Positions 1 to 9,620 of a DNA stretch of 24,153 bases are shown here, piece by piece. The DNA comes from Candidatus Peribacteria bacterium. GTDB lineage: Bacteria; Patescibacteria; JAEDAM01; Absconditabacterales; Absconditicoccaceae. The stretch's first letter is position 1. Each line of letters starts with the position of its first letter. Under the pieces are notes generated by a model. The model worked only from the letters and a program-made list of their open reading frames with translations. It was not told the DNA's origin and searched no databases. Location: assembly GCA_031288635.1 (NCBI GenBank), contig JAITQZ010000052.1, positions 1 to 24,153 on the forward strand, given 5' to 3'. The translations under genes were made by a program, and so were the position numbers.

Positions 1-3000
1 TACGTTATCGTATAGCTCACCACTTTCCAACACGCATACAGTGTACTATTCCCTGTTGGCGTATAGCTTGCTCCTGCTTCTCCTGCCTTTGTCCCTCCAC
101 AACTTGTGGCGGTATACCACCCACTAAAGGTATAGCCATTCTTTGTTGGGGCGGTAGGAAGCGTTACTGATGGATAAGCCCCCGTTGAGGCTGAGACTGA
201 CCAATTCGCTCTTACGGTGATATTTCCGGTTGCACTTGCTGGGATGCTTAACACATTCGTAGAACTATTCACACTACTTGTCGTTGGAGATGAGTTCGTC
301 GTTATAGTCCACGTGTCAAATAACGATGTTTTTGTTATGGTATTTGTACTCGTTAAATTCCCTGGGGTCGGTGTGCCTGACTGCGAATTAAACGATACTG
401 TGTACGTCGTACCTGATGCATACGTCACTGCAGGCACTGATGGTCTCGTTAACGTTCTGGTTTGATTGGAGCCACTTATAGTATAATTTGTTGGATTAGA
501 CACGGTACCTCCTCCATTTCTATCTATCGTTATGGTATAACTTGTGGTATCCATTCGGACGGTGTCACTATATTGTGATGATATATTCCCTGCTGCGTCT
601 CTAAATCGCACGTATACCGTTTTATTTCCATTTCCTGTATCCAATGTTCGTGTTGTGGATGTTGCATAAGTCTCCCAGGAGGAAGAACAAGTTGTGGTAT
701 TGGAGATACACATTTGAGTGACTCCTACATTATCTGTAGCAGAAAGCGTTAAACTTACACTTGTTGATGAGGTATAAGGTTTATTATTGATGGTGATACT
801 TCCCGTTGGAACGGTATTGTCGAAGTTGAAGATGCCGCTTTTGGTGATGGTAGTATTTCCTGCATTATCTTTGGCGAGAATTCGGAGATAGAAAGCACCG
901 TTACCATCGGATTTGGTGATGGTTCCTGCACTCGTGAAGGTGGAAGAGAAGGTGTTTTCATCTGGAGCGGTAGAGCCTGTTGTTCGTTGGTACTTTAAGC
1001 TAGAAGCGTTGACTCCTGCAGTTGCGTCAGTTACGGTAACTTTGGAAGCGTGGCTTTTTGCGTAGGTGGTGTTACCGTCTGGGTCAAAGGCTACAGTTGG
1101 GGCAGTAGTATCCAAAATGATGCTGTCGGAGTATTGACTTGAAACGTTTCCCGCGGCGTCTTTGTATTGCACGTAAACGGTTTTTGTTCCATCGGTTGTA
1201 GGTAAGGTTCGAGCTTTACTTGTGGTATAGGTTTCTCGTGAAGAGCAAGTTGTGGTATTGGAAATACACATCGTCATTGCATTAGTATCACTCGCAGAAA
1301 GGGTTAAAGTTACGCTTGTTCCTGTGGTGTAGGTTGCCCCTCCATTGATGCTGATACTTCCTGTTGGTTTGGTGGTATCAATATTATTGGCAGCGGCACT
1401 GGTACAAGTGGCGGTATTTCCAGCGTTGTCAGAAATCTGAAGGGAACAAGTGGTTCCGTTGGTTGTGATGGTACAGTTTCCGCCTGCGGTGGCAATTCAG
1501 CTTTCTCCGTCTGTGCTTCCTGTGAGGGTTGCGGTAACGTTTCCGCTGGTTGGTGTGCTTGGGGAGTACGTTCGGGTTCCGCAGGTTGGAGCGGTGGTGT
1601 CGGGAGGGACGTAGCTAATTCTAGCGGCTCCGTGTCCATCATTTCCTATCGTGGTTCCGTTTCAGTCTTTTGCAGGCATTGAGGCGTCTCCTGCTATCAT
1701 CGTTGTGTCTGTGAAAATTTTATTAGAGTAATGATAGGAACAGACAACATCACTTGTAGCCAACGTCATATTACATATTGTTGTGCCGTTTGAAGCCTTG
1801 CGTGGGGTAGTATCCGTCGCGGACAAAATCGCCACCGCTCCTGTGTATCCTGAAATGAACGATGAACCTCCTCCACCGCCTCAATGATACAATCCTGCAC
1901 CTCCATATCGTCCTCCACCTCCTCCTACTGCACTTATACCGAGATTTGAACCTCCTTTACCAAATGAACCCTGAGCACCAGTAAGATAGGATTCATCCAT
2001 TGTATGTGCTCCATTATGTACTTCAACTACTCCTCCTGCGGTTTGCGTTCCTCCACCACCGGGATAGTATCCATATCCATTGGCATTATTGATAGCTTCT
2101 CCTGTACCTCCTCTCAAACCTCCACCATATCCTCCGTTTCCATCTCCATATCCTCCTGGAACAGTTTGCCCGTTTGTACCTCTACTTCCAGCTCCACCTC
2201 CTCCACCCGCTACCATAATACGACTCGTGAGACTTGTGGCAGTATCCCGTGTTCCGTTTACTATTCTCACATCTGTTGCACCTCCTCCTGCAGCTCCTCG
2301 TTGAGCGGTAAATTCACTTGGTCTATTAGATGCACCTCCGTTATATCCACCGGTAGCACTGGTTGGCGTACTTCCCACAAAGAGATACAACTGTTCTCCT
2401 GAAGAGAGGAAAATGGTTCCTTTCGTGTATCCTCCTTTACCACCAGAAAACACGGTCGCTTGGTGGGCACCGGTGATATTATTTCCTCCTTGTGCTCCTC
2501 GGAGTTCTATTTCGTATTTTCAGTCATAAGGAGCAGTAAAAGTCTGAGGTGCTCCTGTGTATCAGAAGTTCACGATTTGCTTGTCTCCATAGGCGGATAT
2601 GCTGTAGGAGATGTTGCTGGGGGAGAAAGTGGCGAAGATTTCGGCGTTGTCTGGGGTGTCGGAAACCCCCGCGGCTTCGCCGCTACCCCCTTCTCAGGGG
2701 GTTCCATCGGATATTGAGGCGTCGCTGTTTGGGTCGTCGGGTTGTTGTTCGTTTTGTTCATCGGATTGTTCATCGGATTGTTCATCGGGTTGTTGTTCGT
2801 TGGTTTTGTCGGTTTCGGGTGTGTTGAAGTTTTCAGCGACTTCGTCGCTGGGACGAGGCAAGCCATCGTCCGTACTGTCGGTGGTGTTTGGGGTGTTGGT
2901 GTTTGTGGTTTCGTTATTCGGACGAGGCAAGCCATCGTCCATACTGTCGGTGGTGTTTGGTTCGGCGGTGTCGCTGTTTGTTTCTATGTCGATTTCTCCA

Positions 3001-3125
3001 GAAAAGCTTATCTCTGAGAGCGGGGAAATTTGTTGATGAGTCATCAGCAGTTGTCCACTTACTCCCCAGAGAAAGGTACTAAACCCTAAGATGTATCGGG
3101 TATATACATTTTTTGGTTGTTTCAT
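1..3125 (-). CDS. Large secreted surface protein (Gly-rich, Ig-like and InlB-type repeats), partial at C-terminus
   Basis: Reads from ATG 3123-3125 (MKQPKN) to the left edge with no TAA or TAG, so at least 1041 residues are present and the C-terminus is missing. It needs in-frame TGA=Gly at 2694, 2562, 2520, 1881, 1662 and 1497. Order of parts: an N-terminal signal or anchor segment (about residues 10-30); an acidic Asn/Thr/Pro/Gln-rich linker with repeated DEQS and DGLPRP units; a Gly-rich domain (about 2560-1600) of the kind found in Pfam Gly_rich proteins, rich in GGGG and GYGGG; two similar Ig-like modules (about 1405-1115 and 830-545) that share CISNTTTCSS and DAAGN.SSQYSD; and near the edge an InlB/Listeria-Bacteroides type repeat (NGYTFSGWYTA, YACWKVVSYTIT). 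Probably an exported adhesin or envelope protein; that role is inferred from architecture. A promoter lies just upstream (3163-3190). The ligand is unknown. Confidence 0.85.
2742..2959 (-). repeat. Short coding repeats in the surface-protein linker
   Basis: Two near-identical 40-base copies (2851-2890 and 2920-2959, one difference, period 69) encode the DGLPRP units. Next to them a 12-base unit repeats about three times (2757-2790) and encodes DEQS. They form a hydrophilic stalk-like linker and could vary in copy number between strains. Confidence 0.75.
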
Positions 3126-3162
3126 CGTATGTAGCAAAAATGATTAAAAAAATTCTGTATTT

Positions 3163-3190
3163 ATTATATTCTAAAAATTTTCTTATGCAA
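3163..3190 (-). promoter_or_regulatory. Predicted promoter of the surface protein gene
   Basis: On the minus strand TTGCAT (3185-3190), a 16-base spacer and TATAAT (3163-3168). The predicted RNA start is about 30 bases before ATG 3125. No clear Shine-Dalgarno sequence is seen in the AT-rich leader. Confidence 0.55.
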
Positions 3191-3390
3191 TTTTTTTGCT
3201 GGTTTTTAGGCTACTTCTAGTTGCTATCTTATGGTTAGATATATATATCTATTTACTTATATTACAATATGGTATATCTTTTGATAAACGATGCTCTTGC
3301 ATCTCTTGAGCAGTTTTTTTTAACGGTCTTTTTTCTTGATTTTTCTGTTAGCTTTTGTATATCTTTGGCAGAGACTTTTCTTTTATCCCA

Positions 3391-3681
3391 ATGTTTTTTT
3401 TACTTATGCAGATTTTCTTTACTAATCTGGTGGAGGATGACCTCCTTTCTTGCAATCTCATTCCGGCGACTTTTTTCTCTTCACGAGATTTTGATTTGTT
3501 AGTACGACTTATTCCCTTGTGTATTATTGTTGCATTGCTAGGGTTCGCCCTGAAAATCCGAGCTGCTTGGACAGCAGGGAGACAGACACAGCTTGTGTGG
3601 TTTATTTGTCTTTTGGTGTTTAATACTTGTGGCATTTTGCCTCTCATTTATTTGTTTTGCTTTCAAAAAAAGGAAACCTAA
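3391..3681 (+). CDS. Small two-helix membrane protein, DUF5652-like
   Basis: 96 residues from ATG 3391. A TTG at 3355 or ATG at 3406 are alternative starts, and TAG at 3349 bounds the frame. Two hydrophobic helices are visible: one around LVRLIPLCIIVALLGFALKI and one around LVWFICLLVFNTCGILPLIY, separated by a basic loop with RAAWTAGRQ, and the protein ends in a Lys-rich tail. The spacing and the NTxGILPLIYL motif match the DUF5652/PLDc_N-like small membrane proteins common in CPR genomes, whose function is unknown. Its TAA overlaps the ATG of the next gene by one base (TAATG), so the two are probably translationally coupled. Confidence 0.7.
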   Translation: MFFLLMQIFFTNLVEDDLLSCNLIPATFFSSRDFDLLVRLIPLCIIVALLGFALKIRAAWTAGRQTQLVWFICLLVFNTCGILPLIYLFCFQKKET

Positions 3682-6600
3682 TGCACGTTCTTTTCAGACT
3701 TTTCACTTCCCTAGTTTTGTTTTCAGTGTTTTTTGTGCCTTGTGTGCTTTTTGCTAATTATGAAACCTTTACCCAAGTCCTCCAAAAGGTAGGTATCAAT
3801 GTAGCGAATTTAGCACAAAGCTCTAGTATTTCTCGTTTTGAGATGGCGAGGCTGCTCAATGCGATTGAGTGTGAGGATTGTATTATTCCTTCTCCGTGGA
3901 CCCAACAGCATTATTCGTTTCAATTCTGGACAGATTTTTCCAAAATGCCCAATAGGGATTTTCAGGATATTACGTATCGTAGCACGTGGTGGACACAGAA
4001 AGATTACTATTATTGTGTGGCTTATGTAGGAGAGTCTGAATATATGAGAGGATACCCTGCTGCGACTTCTCCTACGTGTGGCGGAAAGTTTTGTGGGCAA
4101 AACTCGATTTCCAAGTCAGAATTTTTTCAAACGGTGCTAAATATCATTGATGAAGGCATTATGCAACATTACTCGGCAAAGTGGTCTGCTATTCAGGCGT
4201 GGTTTGCCAAGCTCACTCCGGGGAGCTATACCTACAAGGTGTTGTCCGACAGAGATATTCAGGCTATCAAAATGGCTGATTCCAAATCTACTTCCATCAC
4301 GACGTCCGACCAATTTCAGGTCTATCTCAAATATTGTATGTTTAATTTGTCTGAGTGTAGCTTTCAAACGTTTGGGAATATTGGTTATGGATATTGGCCG
4401 GTGAGTGAATTAAATGTTTTGATGAAGGAAGGGGTTATTACTAGAGCAGATACAGAAAATGTCTCGTCTAATCTCAAAGGAGCTGATGCCCTAAAAATTC
4501 TTTATTACGTATATCGAAATTATAGTAAATGTACCGTTAATGACGACTATGACTGTGATGCAGTCGTGAATACTCAAGATAATTGTCCGTATACTTATAA
4601 TCCTGGTCAAAGAGATGTAGATGGTGATACCCAAGGGAACGTCTGTGATGATGATATTGATGGAGATGGTCAAAAAAATCCTGAAGGTATCGTAGATGAT
4701 AATGATAATATCATTATTGATAAATGGGATGCTGGCAGTGACCAGACTCCTCTTGGTGATGGTAAAAAGGGGTTTTGATTGTTTATCAATGTGCAGTCTT
4801 TGACTGATACGCTGCCTGCGATAATTTCTGCGAAAGTGTTGACGGATGGTGATTTGCAATCTCTTCAATGGTCTATGGGAGATGGAGCGACATATTCGAC
4901 GACGTTGCCCAATATTTTACATACGTATAAATCCTCAGGGACCTATACCATTTCTGTTTTGGCTACTGACCAGACTGGGAAAAAAGCTGAGGCTAGCACT
5001 AAGGTATATATTGCACCCGGTTCCAATCTTTTTTATCAGTTGGCAATTCAGCCTACGTTTACTTTTCAGAATGGGGGAGTGGAGTATCATTTTAGTGTTG
5101 CTTCTCAAGGGGATTTGGACCGTGTAGTTTGGAGTTTCAATACTCCAGAGGTTCGTGAGACCCCCATTGGTGGTAGTATTACCCAGACGTTTTCTGGGAC
5201 TACGATGGTGGTGGTGCACGCAAAGGCGTATGCTCAGGGAGCATTGAAAGCTGTTGCATCAACCAATATTTTTCCTTCTGCTACTCCGAGATTTGCTTCT
5301 CTCCAAGTGGTAGCAGGGAGCTTGCAGGTGCCGACCAAGGTCACTACTACGTTAGCGGGATTGAAAATGCAGTCTGTACAGAATATTTTGCGAGACCGAG
5401 GTGATGGGATGATTACCTCTGGGACGGAGCTTACAGTGACCCATTTATATACTTCTTCTGGGATTAAAACGCTCAGGCAGACACTTTTTTTGCAGGATGC
5501 TCAGCCTCTGGAAAATATTATCACATTTTTCGTGGAAAATCCTTTTGCTTCCCATTCAGTTGCACTGAATATCGTAGGGACTCAGTTTTCTTATCCGCAG
5601 GCTCAGCCAGTTAAATTTACGCTTTCCCTTTTGTCCCGCAGTCCTGCGGGGCTCCCTACACCGATACGTATTGCCAATACGTTTGCAATCAATCAATCAC
5701 AAACCTTTTCGGCGACTCCGCTTTCAAAGATTGTTTTGCAATATGTGTATCCTGATGCAGGGACGAAAAGTATTACTTCTTTTGGGGAAATCAATAGATG
5801 TGTTTCCCTTTTCAATCAAGGGACGGTGTATATCTCTGCTGAAGACCGTTGTCTCGCTGCTCTCAAAAATGGTAGGCTCACGCAGTATCAATGTGATATG
5901 GATAGCGATGGGATTCCAGACCTTTGCGATGATGACCTAGATGGAGATGGCAAAAAGAATCTTCTTGGGTTGGTCAAGTATGAGAAGGCTGACTGTAGCT
6001 ACGATAATGATAACGTTGATGGAAGCATTTTGAGGAAACATTTTGGGGTATGTTCGTTGGATAATTGTCCTTTCGTTAAAAATGCTGACCAGAGTGACCT
6101 GAATAATAATGGTATTGGAGAGGTTTGTGAAGCTTGGACAAAGACGATAGTTGCTACTCCGGGAGAGACCGATACGCTTTGGAAGTACGACCAAGACAAA
6201 GATGGTATTCCGGATGATGTAGATTTGTGTCCCACGATTCCAGGAGATAGGGTTCATCAAGGTTGTCCGAGTTTTTGAAATGGAGGTAGGACGGATTTGT
6301 GTGAATCTGCTGTCCCAGCTACTTGTGGTGATGGGAAATTAGATGCAGGAGAGACCTGTCTTACCTGTCCTGAGGATACGGGATTTACGTGTTTTGTCTG
6401 TGGAAATATGGTTTGTGAGGCAGGGGAATCAAATGTGAATTGTCCTGTTGATTGTCCTCCATCGGATGAGAAATGTGGAAATGGGGTGCTGGACCTGTGA
6501 GAAACGTGTAGAGATTGTCCGGCAGATACAGGACCTTGTCAGCCAGTATGTGGAGATGGAAAATGTGAAGTAGGGGAGTCAAATGTGAATTGTTCAGCAG

Positions 6601-7847
6601 ATTGTCCTCCATCAGATGAGAAATGTGGAAATGGGGTGCTGGACACGTGAGAGACGTGTAGAGATTGTCCGGCAGATACAGGACCTTGTCAGCCAGTATG
6701 TGGAGATGGGAAATGTGAAGTGGGGGAGTCAAATGCTAATTGTTCAGCAGATTGTCCGTCAATTATTGCGACATGTGGAGACGGGACTTTGGATGCAGGG
6801 GAGAACTGTTTTACTTGTCCTGTGGATGCTCAGCCTTGTTTTCCTGTGGATGCTCGTTGTGATGATAGTTGTGGAGTGAATGACTGTACGGTTTGTCCTA
6901 CTGATTGTAGTACCACTGATGTCTGTTTGGCGTATTGTGTTCAGAATGGGAAGAAAGACCCGTTAGAAACTTGTGACCCTACTGATACGACAAAGCAATG
7001 ACGAGGAAATAAGGGTTGTTCTGATTTTTGTCTGCCTCTTAGTGTAAAAGAATCTGATAATCCTGATTGTGATGGGGTATGTGGAGTAAATGATTGTAAT
7101 GTCTGTTTATCTGACTGCGATAAGACCGATATTTGTTTGGCGTATTGTGTGCAAAATGGGAAAAAAGACCCCTTGGAAACTTGTGACCCTACCGATATGA
7201 CTCATCAGGGACGAGGAAGTAAAGGTTGTTCTGCGATGTGCCAACCGCTGTCTCCGGCAGATACAGAAAATCCTGATTGTGATGGGGTGTGTGGAGTAAA
7301 TGATTGTAATGTCTGTTTATCTGACTGCGATAAGACCGACATTTGTTTGGCGTATTGTATTCCGAATGGGGTTCGTGATGCGGGGGAAGTATGTGACCCG
7401 AGTGAAGCAGGATGTAATGCATTCTGTCAGCGGATTACTCCGCCAAGTGGTTGTGATGGAGTCTGCTGACCAGATGATTGTGATTTGTGTCCTACGGACT
7501 GTAATCAGACCAATAGATGTATTACCTATTGTGGAAATGGTAGTGTGGATTTAGGCGAGGAATGTGATGATGGTTCTCTCAATGGAAAAAATGGACACTG
7601 TTCTATGGTCTGTAAGTTGGAGACTTGTGGGAATGGGATAGTAGACGCTGGGGAGACTTGTGGAAATTGTCCTCAGGATGTGCAGTGGTGTATTGTAGAG
7701 CAGAATTGTAATATCTGTCCGTGTCCCTATGCAGATTTTGCTAGTGATTTGATTTCAAAAGACCGTGTTAGAGTAAAACTTCGAGATAGTTCTAGAAAGG
7801 TATTCTATCGTTTCTCACCAGAAGTTCTGATTTCTAATTTTCTTTAA
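3681..7847 (+). CDS. Secreted Cys-rich protein with TSP type 3 repeats, PKD-like domains and SLH-like N-terminus
   Basis: 1388 residues from ATG 3681 to TAA 7845-7847, with in-frame TGA=Gly at 4776, 6276, 6498, 6648, 6999 and 7467. Visible parts: a signal peptide (residues 1-23, ending near VLFANYE); an SLH-like region (about 30-170; SRFEMARLLN, SKSEFFQTVLNI); acidic thrombospondin type 3-like Ca-binding repeats (about 284-365; DVDGDTQGNVCDDDIDGDG); PKD-like beta domains (about 366-700; SMGDGATYS, GTYTISVLATD); a second Ca-binding block (about 736-866; DMDSDGIPDLCDDDLDGDG); then roughly 490 residues of Cys-rich repeats resembling DUF4215/myxococcal disulfide repeats (CGNGxxDxGExC). Probably an exported, disulfide- and calcium-stabilised surface protein (inference). 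Several TGA positions align with GGA or GGG in sister repeats, which fixes the code. It follows the DUF5652-like gene with a 1-base overlap. Confidence 0.88.
6459..6758 (+). repeat. Two 150-base tandem repeats in the Cys-rich region
   Basis: Copies 6459-6608 and 6609-6758 are almost identical and encode a Cys-rich unit with CGNGVLDxGETCRDCPADTG. Each carries TGA=Gly inside LD-G-ETC (6498 and 6648). High DNA identity suggests recent duplication. Confidence 0.85.
6927..7440 (+). repeat. Three copies of a 210-base Cys-rich repeat
   Basis: The segment coding for LAYCxxNGxxDxxExCDP starts at 6927, 7137 and 7347, exactly 210 bases apart. Copies 1 and 2 are very close and copy 3 has diverged. At the Gly of Q-G-RGxKGC copy 1 has TGA (6999) while copy 2 has GGA, a direct internal comparison. 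Confidence 0.85.
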
Positions 7848-7855
7848 AATTTGAC

Positions 7856-7883
7856 TTGACTTCCGTGCTGTAATAATTATAAT
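7856..7883 (+). promoter_or_regulatory. Predicted promoter of the YkgJ-type gene
   Basis: TTGACT (7856-7861; an overlapping copy at 7851), a 16-base spacer and TATAAT (7878-7883), about 23 bases before ATG 7907. Confidence 0.65.
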
Positions 7884-7906
7884 GTAATATAACAAAATTT
7901 TAAAAG

Positions 7907-8293
7907 ATGAAAAAGTTGAATCTAGACTGGGAATCCCTCTGTAAGCGATGTGGTCAATGTTGCCATATCAAACATAGGGTAGGAAAAGAAGTGATTATAG
8001 ACCCAGAGATGGTTTGTAAGCACTTACAAGATGACAATACTTGTGCGATTTATCATAATCGCCTAAGTGGTCATTGTGTCTCTATTGTGGAGGCACTTCA
8101 GAAACATGAGGGATTAGTGCCAGCAACGTGCGGGTATCTTCATTACGCCCCTGGGTATAGACCGGCTTTGGCTCCAGAAACCATGGATGAATTCTGGCAA
8201 TTGGTTGCCAGACACGGGACTATTTGTATGGTTAGCTTGAAACGCTTGTTTCCTGACTCTAATGCAAAAAAAAAAGAACTAGAAGTGGAGTAA
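7907..8293 (+). CDS. YkgJ/YcgN-type Cys-cluster (CxxCxxCC) protein
   Basis: 128 residues from ATG 7907 to TAA. The N-terminal CKRCGQCC, followed by CKHLQDDNTCAIY, GHC and PATCGYL, gives the eight-Cys pattern of the YkgJ/UPF0260 family, proteins thought to bind zinc or an Fe-S cluster. The molecular role of the family is not established. No TGA is used. It is probably cytosolic (no signal peptide). Its own promoter lies upstream, and the lipoprotein gene begins 22 bases after its stop, so they may share a transcript. Confidence 0.85.
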   Translation: MKKLNLDWESLCKRCGQCCHIKHRVGKEVIIDPEMVCKHLQDDNTCAIYHNRLSGHCVSIVEALQKHEGLVPATCGYLHYAPGYRPALAPETMDEFWQLVARHGTICMVSLKRLFPDSNAKKKELEVE

Positions 8294-8315
8294 AAAAAAA
8301 TTAATAAAAAAAGAG

Positions 8316-8726
8316 ATGAAAAAAAATTTGATTATTTTAATTATGATGGCGGGATTTTTATTTTCCGCCTGCGAGAAAAATTATTACGAGGGAGACACAG
8401 TTATTGTCTGTTCTCCGAATGGTGAAAATGGAGGAAGTTCTGATGTTTCCTTCATAGTCGATGGAAAAATTGCATCAGAAATTACGGTATATCAGGATTT
8501 CTGGTTGACTTTGCAACCTGTTCGCCCTATGACGAGGGGATATTTCAAAGTCTGGTATCACTGGGCACCTGAGGGGATTCTTTGGGGTCCGACGAAAGCC
8601 GGAGTATATTTGAACATTGTCCCTTACTATCAAAAGGGACAGACAGAAATATTTTATGCCCAATACTTTGATGTGGAGGGAAAACCTCTTACAACAAAGC
8701 GAGGGCTAAAGATACATTACCGATAG
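8316..8726 (+). CDS. Small lipoprotein, function unknown
   Basis: 136 residues from ATG 8316 to TAG 8724-8726. The N-terminus MKKNLIILIMMAGFLFSAC is a lipoprotein signal with lipobox FSAC, so Cys19 is the likely lipidated residue. The rest is about 115 residues of polar and aromatic beta-rich sequence (YFKVWYHWAPEG) ending in LKIHYR, and I do not recognise its family. It resembles the lipoprotein at 9554 in size, lipobox and basic/aromatic C-terminus, but no alignment was possible. The stop codon lies inside a strong hairpin (8720-8740). Confidence 0.8.
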   Translation: MKKNLIILIMMAGFLFSACEKNYYEGDTVIVCSPNGENGGSSDVSFIVDGKIASEITVYQDFWLTLQPVRPMTRGYFKVWYHWAPEGILWGPTKAGVYLNIVPYYQKGQTEIFYAQYFDVEGKPLTTKRGLKIHYR

Positions 8727-8773
8727 GGTTTCCCTATCGGAAAGAGCGAGTTGAAAGTCAGACTCGCTTTTTT
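8720..8773 (+). terminator. Two consecutive hairpins, the second a Rho-independent terminator
   Basis: Hairpin 1: CCGATAGGG (8720-8728), 3-base loop, CCCTATCGG (8732-8740), overlapping the TAG stop. Hairpin 2: AGCGAGT (8745-8751), 10-base loop, ACTCGCT (8762-8768), followed directly by a T-run to 8773. The second has the form of an intrinsic terminator. Confidence 0.75.
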
Positions 8774-9122
8774 GTGTTCAGGGATGTGTAGTTTGTAAGT
8801 GTTCACTGCAGAAATAAAAAAGTCAAACTCTTATTTCCCCGTGGAGGTCGCAATTCAGAGGAGCACCAAACTATGTTTCAATGAACTGCATTTGAACGTT
8901 CAGAGTTCATATGAATGACGAGCCCCTAAAAAGGGTCTCGATTTGCTAGCCTCTCTATGACGGGTCATATGTTTTTAGGAGTTTATATAGAGAAATTGTC
9001 TATTTCTTAAGATATTTCTAAAACCGTGAATACTTACTGTAGTTTGCCTTGACTTTGAAGGTATATATCATTATAGTAATTGATGTAAATAAAAAATAAT
9101 ATTATCAAAAAAAAAGAAAAAT
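8774..9122. other. Gene-free region with possible structured RNA (8795-9037) and a promoter
   Basis: No supported gene in 349 bases. GTAAGTGTTCAC (8795-8806) can pair with GTGAATACTTAC (9026-9037), 12 pairs with one G-U. Inside are GAAATAA/TTATTTC (8811-8817/8831-8837), an ATGAACT/AGTTCAT hairpin near 8880-8912, a CGAG..CTCG hairpin near 8919-8940, and CCTAAAAA near 8927 that could instead pair with TTTTTAGG near 8971. It matches no RNA family I can name; tmRNA, RNase P and SRP motifs were not found. The strand is undecided. Confidence 0.4.
9049..9077 (+). promoter_or_regulatory. Predicted promoter of gene 9123
   Basis: TTGACT (9049-9054), a 17-base spacer and TATAGT (9072-9077). The predicted RNA start is about 39 bases before ATG 9123. 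Confidence 0.65.
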
Positions 9123-9620
9123 ATGGAAGTAGAAAGATTATTCTGTATTTACGTATATGGCGATGTGAAAAAATTTATTCTCCATGTGAATACGGCTTTA
9201 ACGAGGAAGTTTCCGTGGCTTTCTCTGTATGTGTGGCCGGAAGACGTTCTTCGATTTAAATCTCTTCTTCAGATGGGAGAACAATTGGAGGGATTGAAAC
9301 ATCGTGTTCCGCCAGTGTGCATTCTGTTTGGGACAGAGAAATCCCTGTTGGGAGGAAAAAATTCCAAGGGAAAAGAATCTCGGATTCTTGGACTCTTGAA
9401 GACCCATCTCCCTGAGACAAAGGTGATTGTTTTCTCTGAGCGAGAGGATGAAGATATGAGTACGTTTTGTGCTCGTATTGAGGAAGAGATTATCCCCCGT
9501 TTGGGGAGCATATTTAATGACTGGGAAGTCAATCAAGAAGAAGAGGGAGAGCTATGAAAAAACTGATATTTCTTTCAATGCTTCTTTGTATGGGATTTTC
9601 TGGGTGCTCTTGGCATATAG
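9123..9620 (+). CDS. Hypothetical protein overlapping the next gene
   Basis: From ATG 9123. With TGA=Gly the frame passes TGA 9555 and TGA 9564 and ends at TAG 9618-9620, giving 165 residues and a 67-base overlap with the lipoprotein gene at 9554. If TGA 9555 acted as a stop it would be 144 residues ending EEEGEL, with a classic ATGA junction. The first 144 residues look like a soluble alpha/beta protein: hydrophobic N-terminal strand (RLFCIYVYG), basic mid-section, ETKVIVFSE strand and an acidic C-terminus. The added 21 residues are hydrophobic and are just the shifted frame of the downstream signal peptide. Family not recognised. Confidence 0.7.

Noticed and set aside
2004..2402. Ser/Cys-rich and Pro-rich open frames on the plus strand
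   Set aside because: They are antisense shadows of the Gly-rich domain: GGN on one strand gives NCC on the other.
3237..3250. Perfect AT palindrome AGATATATATATCT as an operator
   Set aside because: A simple TA-repeat palindrome is easily produced by chance in an AT-rich intergenic region and is not tied to a promoter.
3269..3502. 77-codon open frame overlapping the DUF5652-like gene
   Set aside because: It overlaps in another frame with a gene that has a recognisable family pattern and has no support of its own.
6385..6732. His/Leu-rich minus-strand open frame over the Cys-rich repeats
   Set aside because: It arises because the plus-strand repeats are TGT- and GGA-rich; it is opposite a well-supported gene and has no start context.
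8774..9048. tmRNA, RNase P, SRP or 6S RNA in the structured intergenic region
   Set aside because: None of the hallmark motifs (tag frame, GAGGAAAGTC, SRP domain IV loop) was found; the region is left as unassigned.
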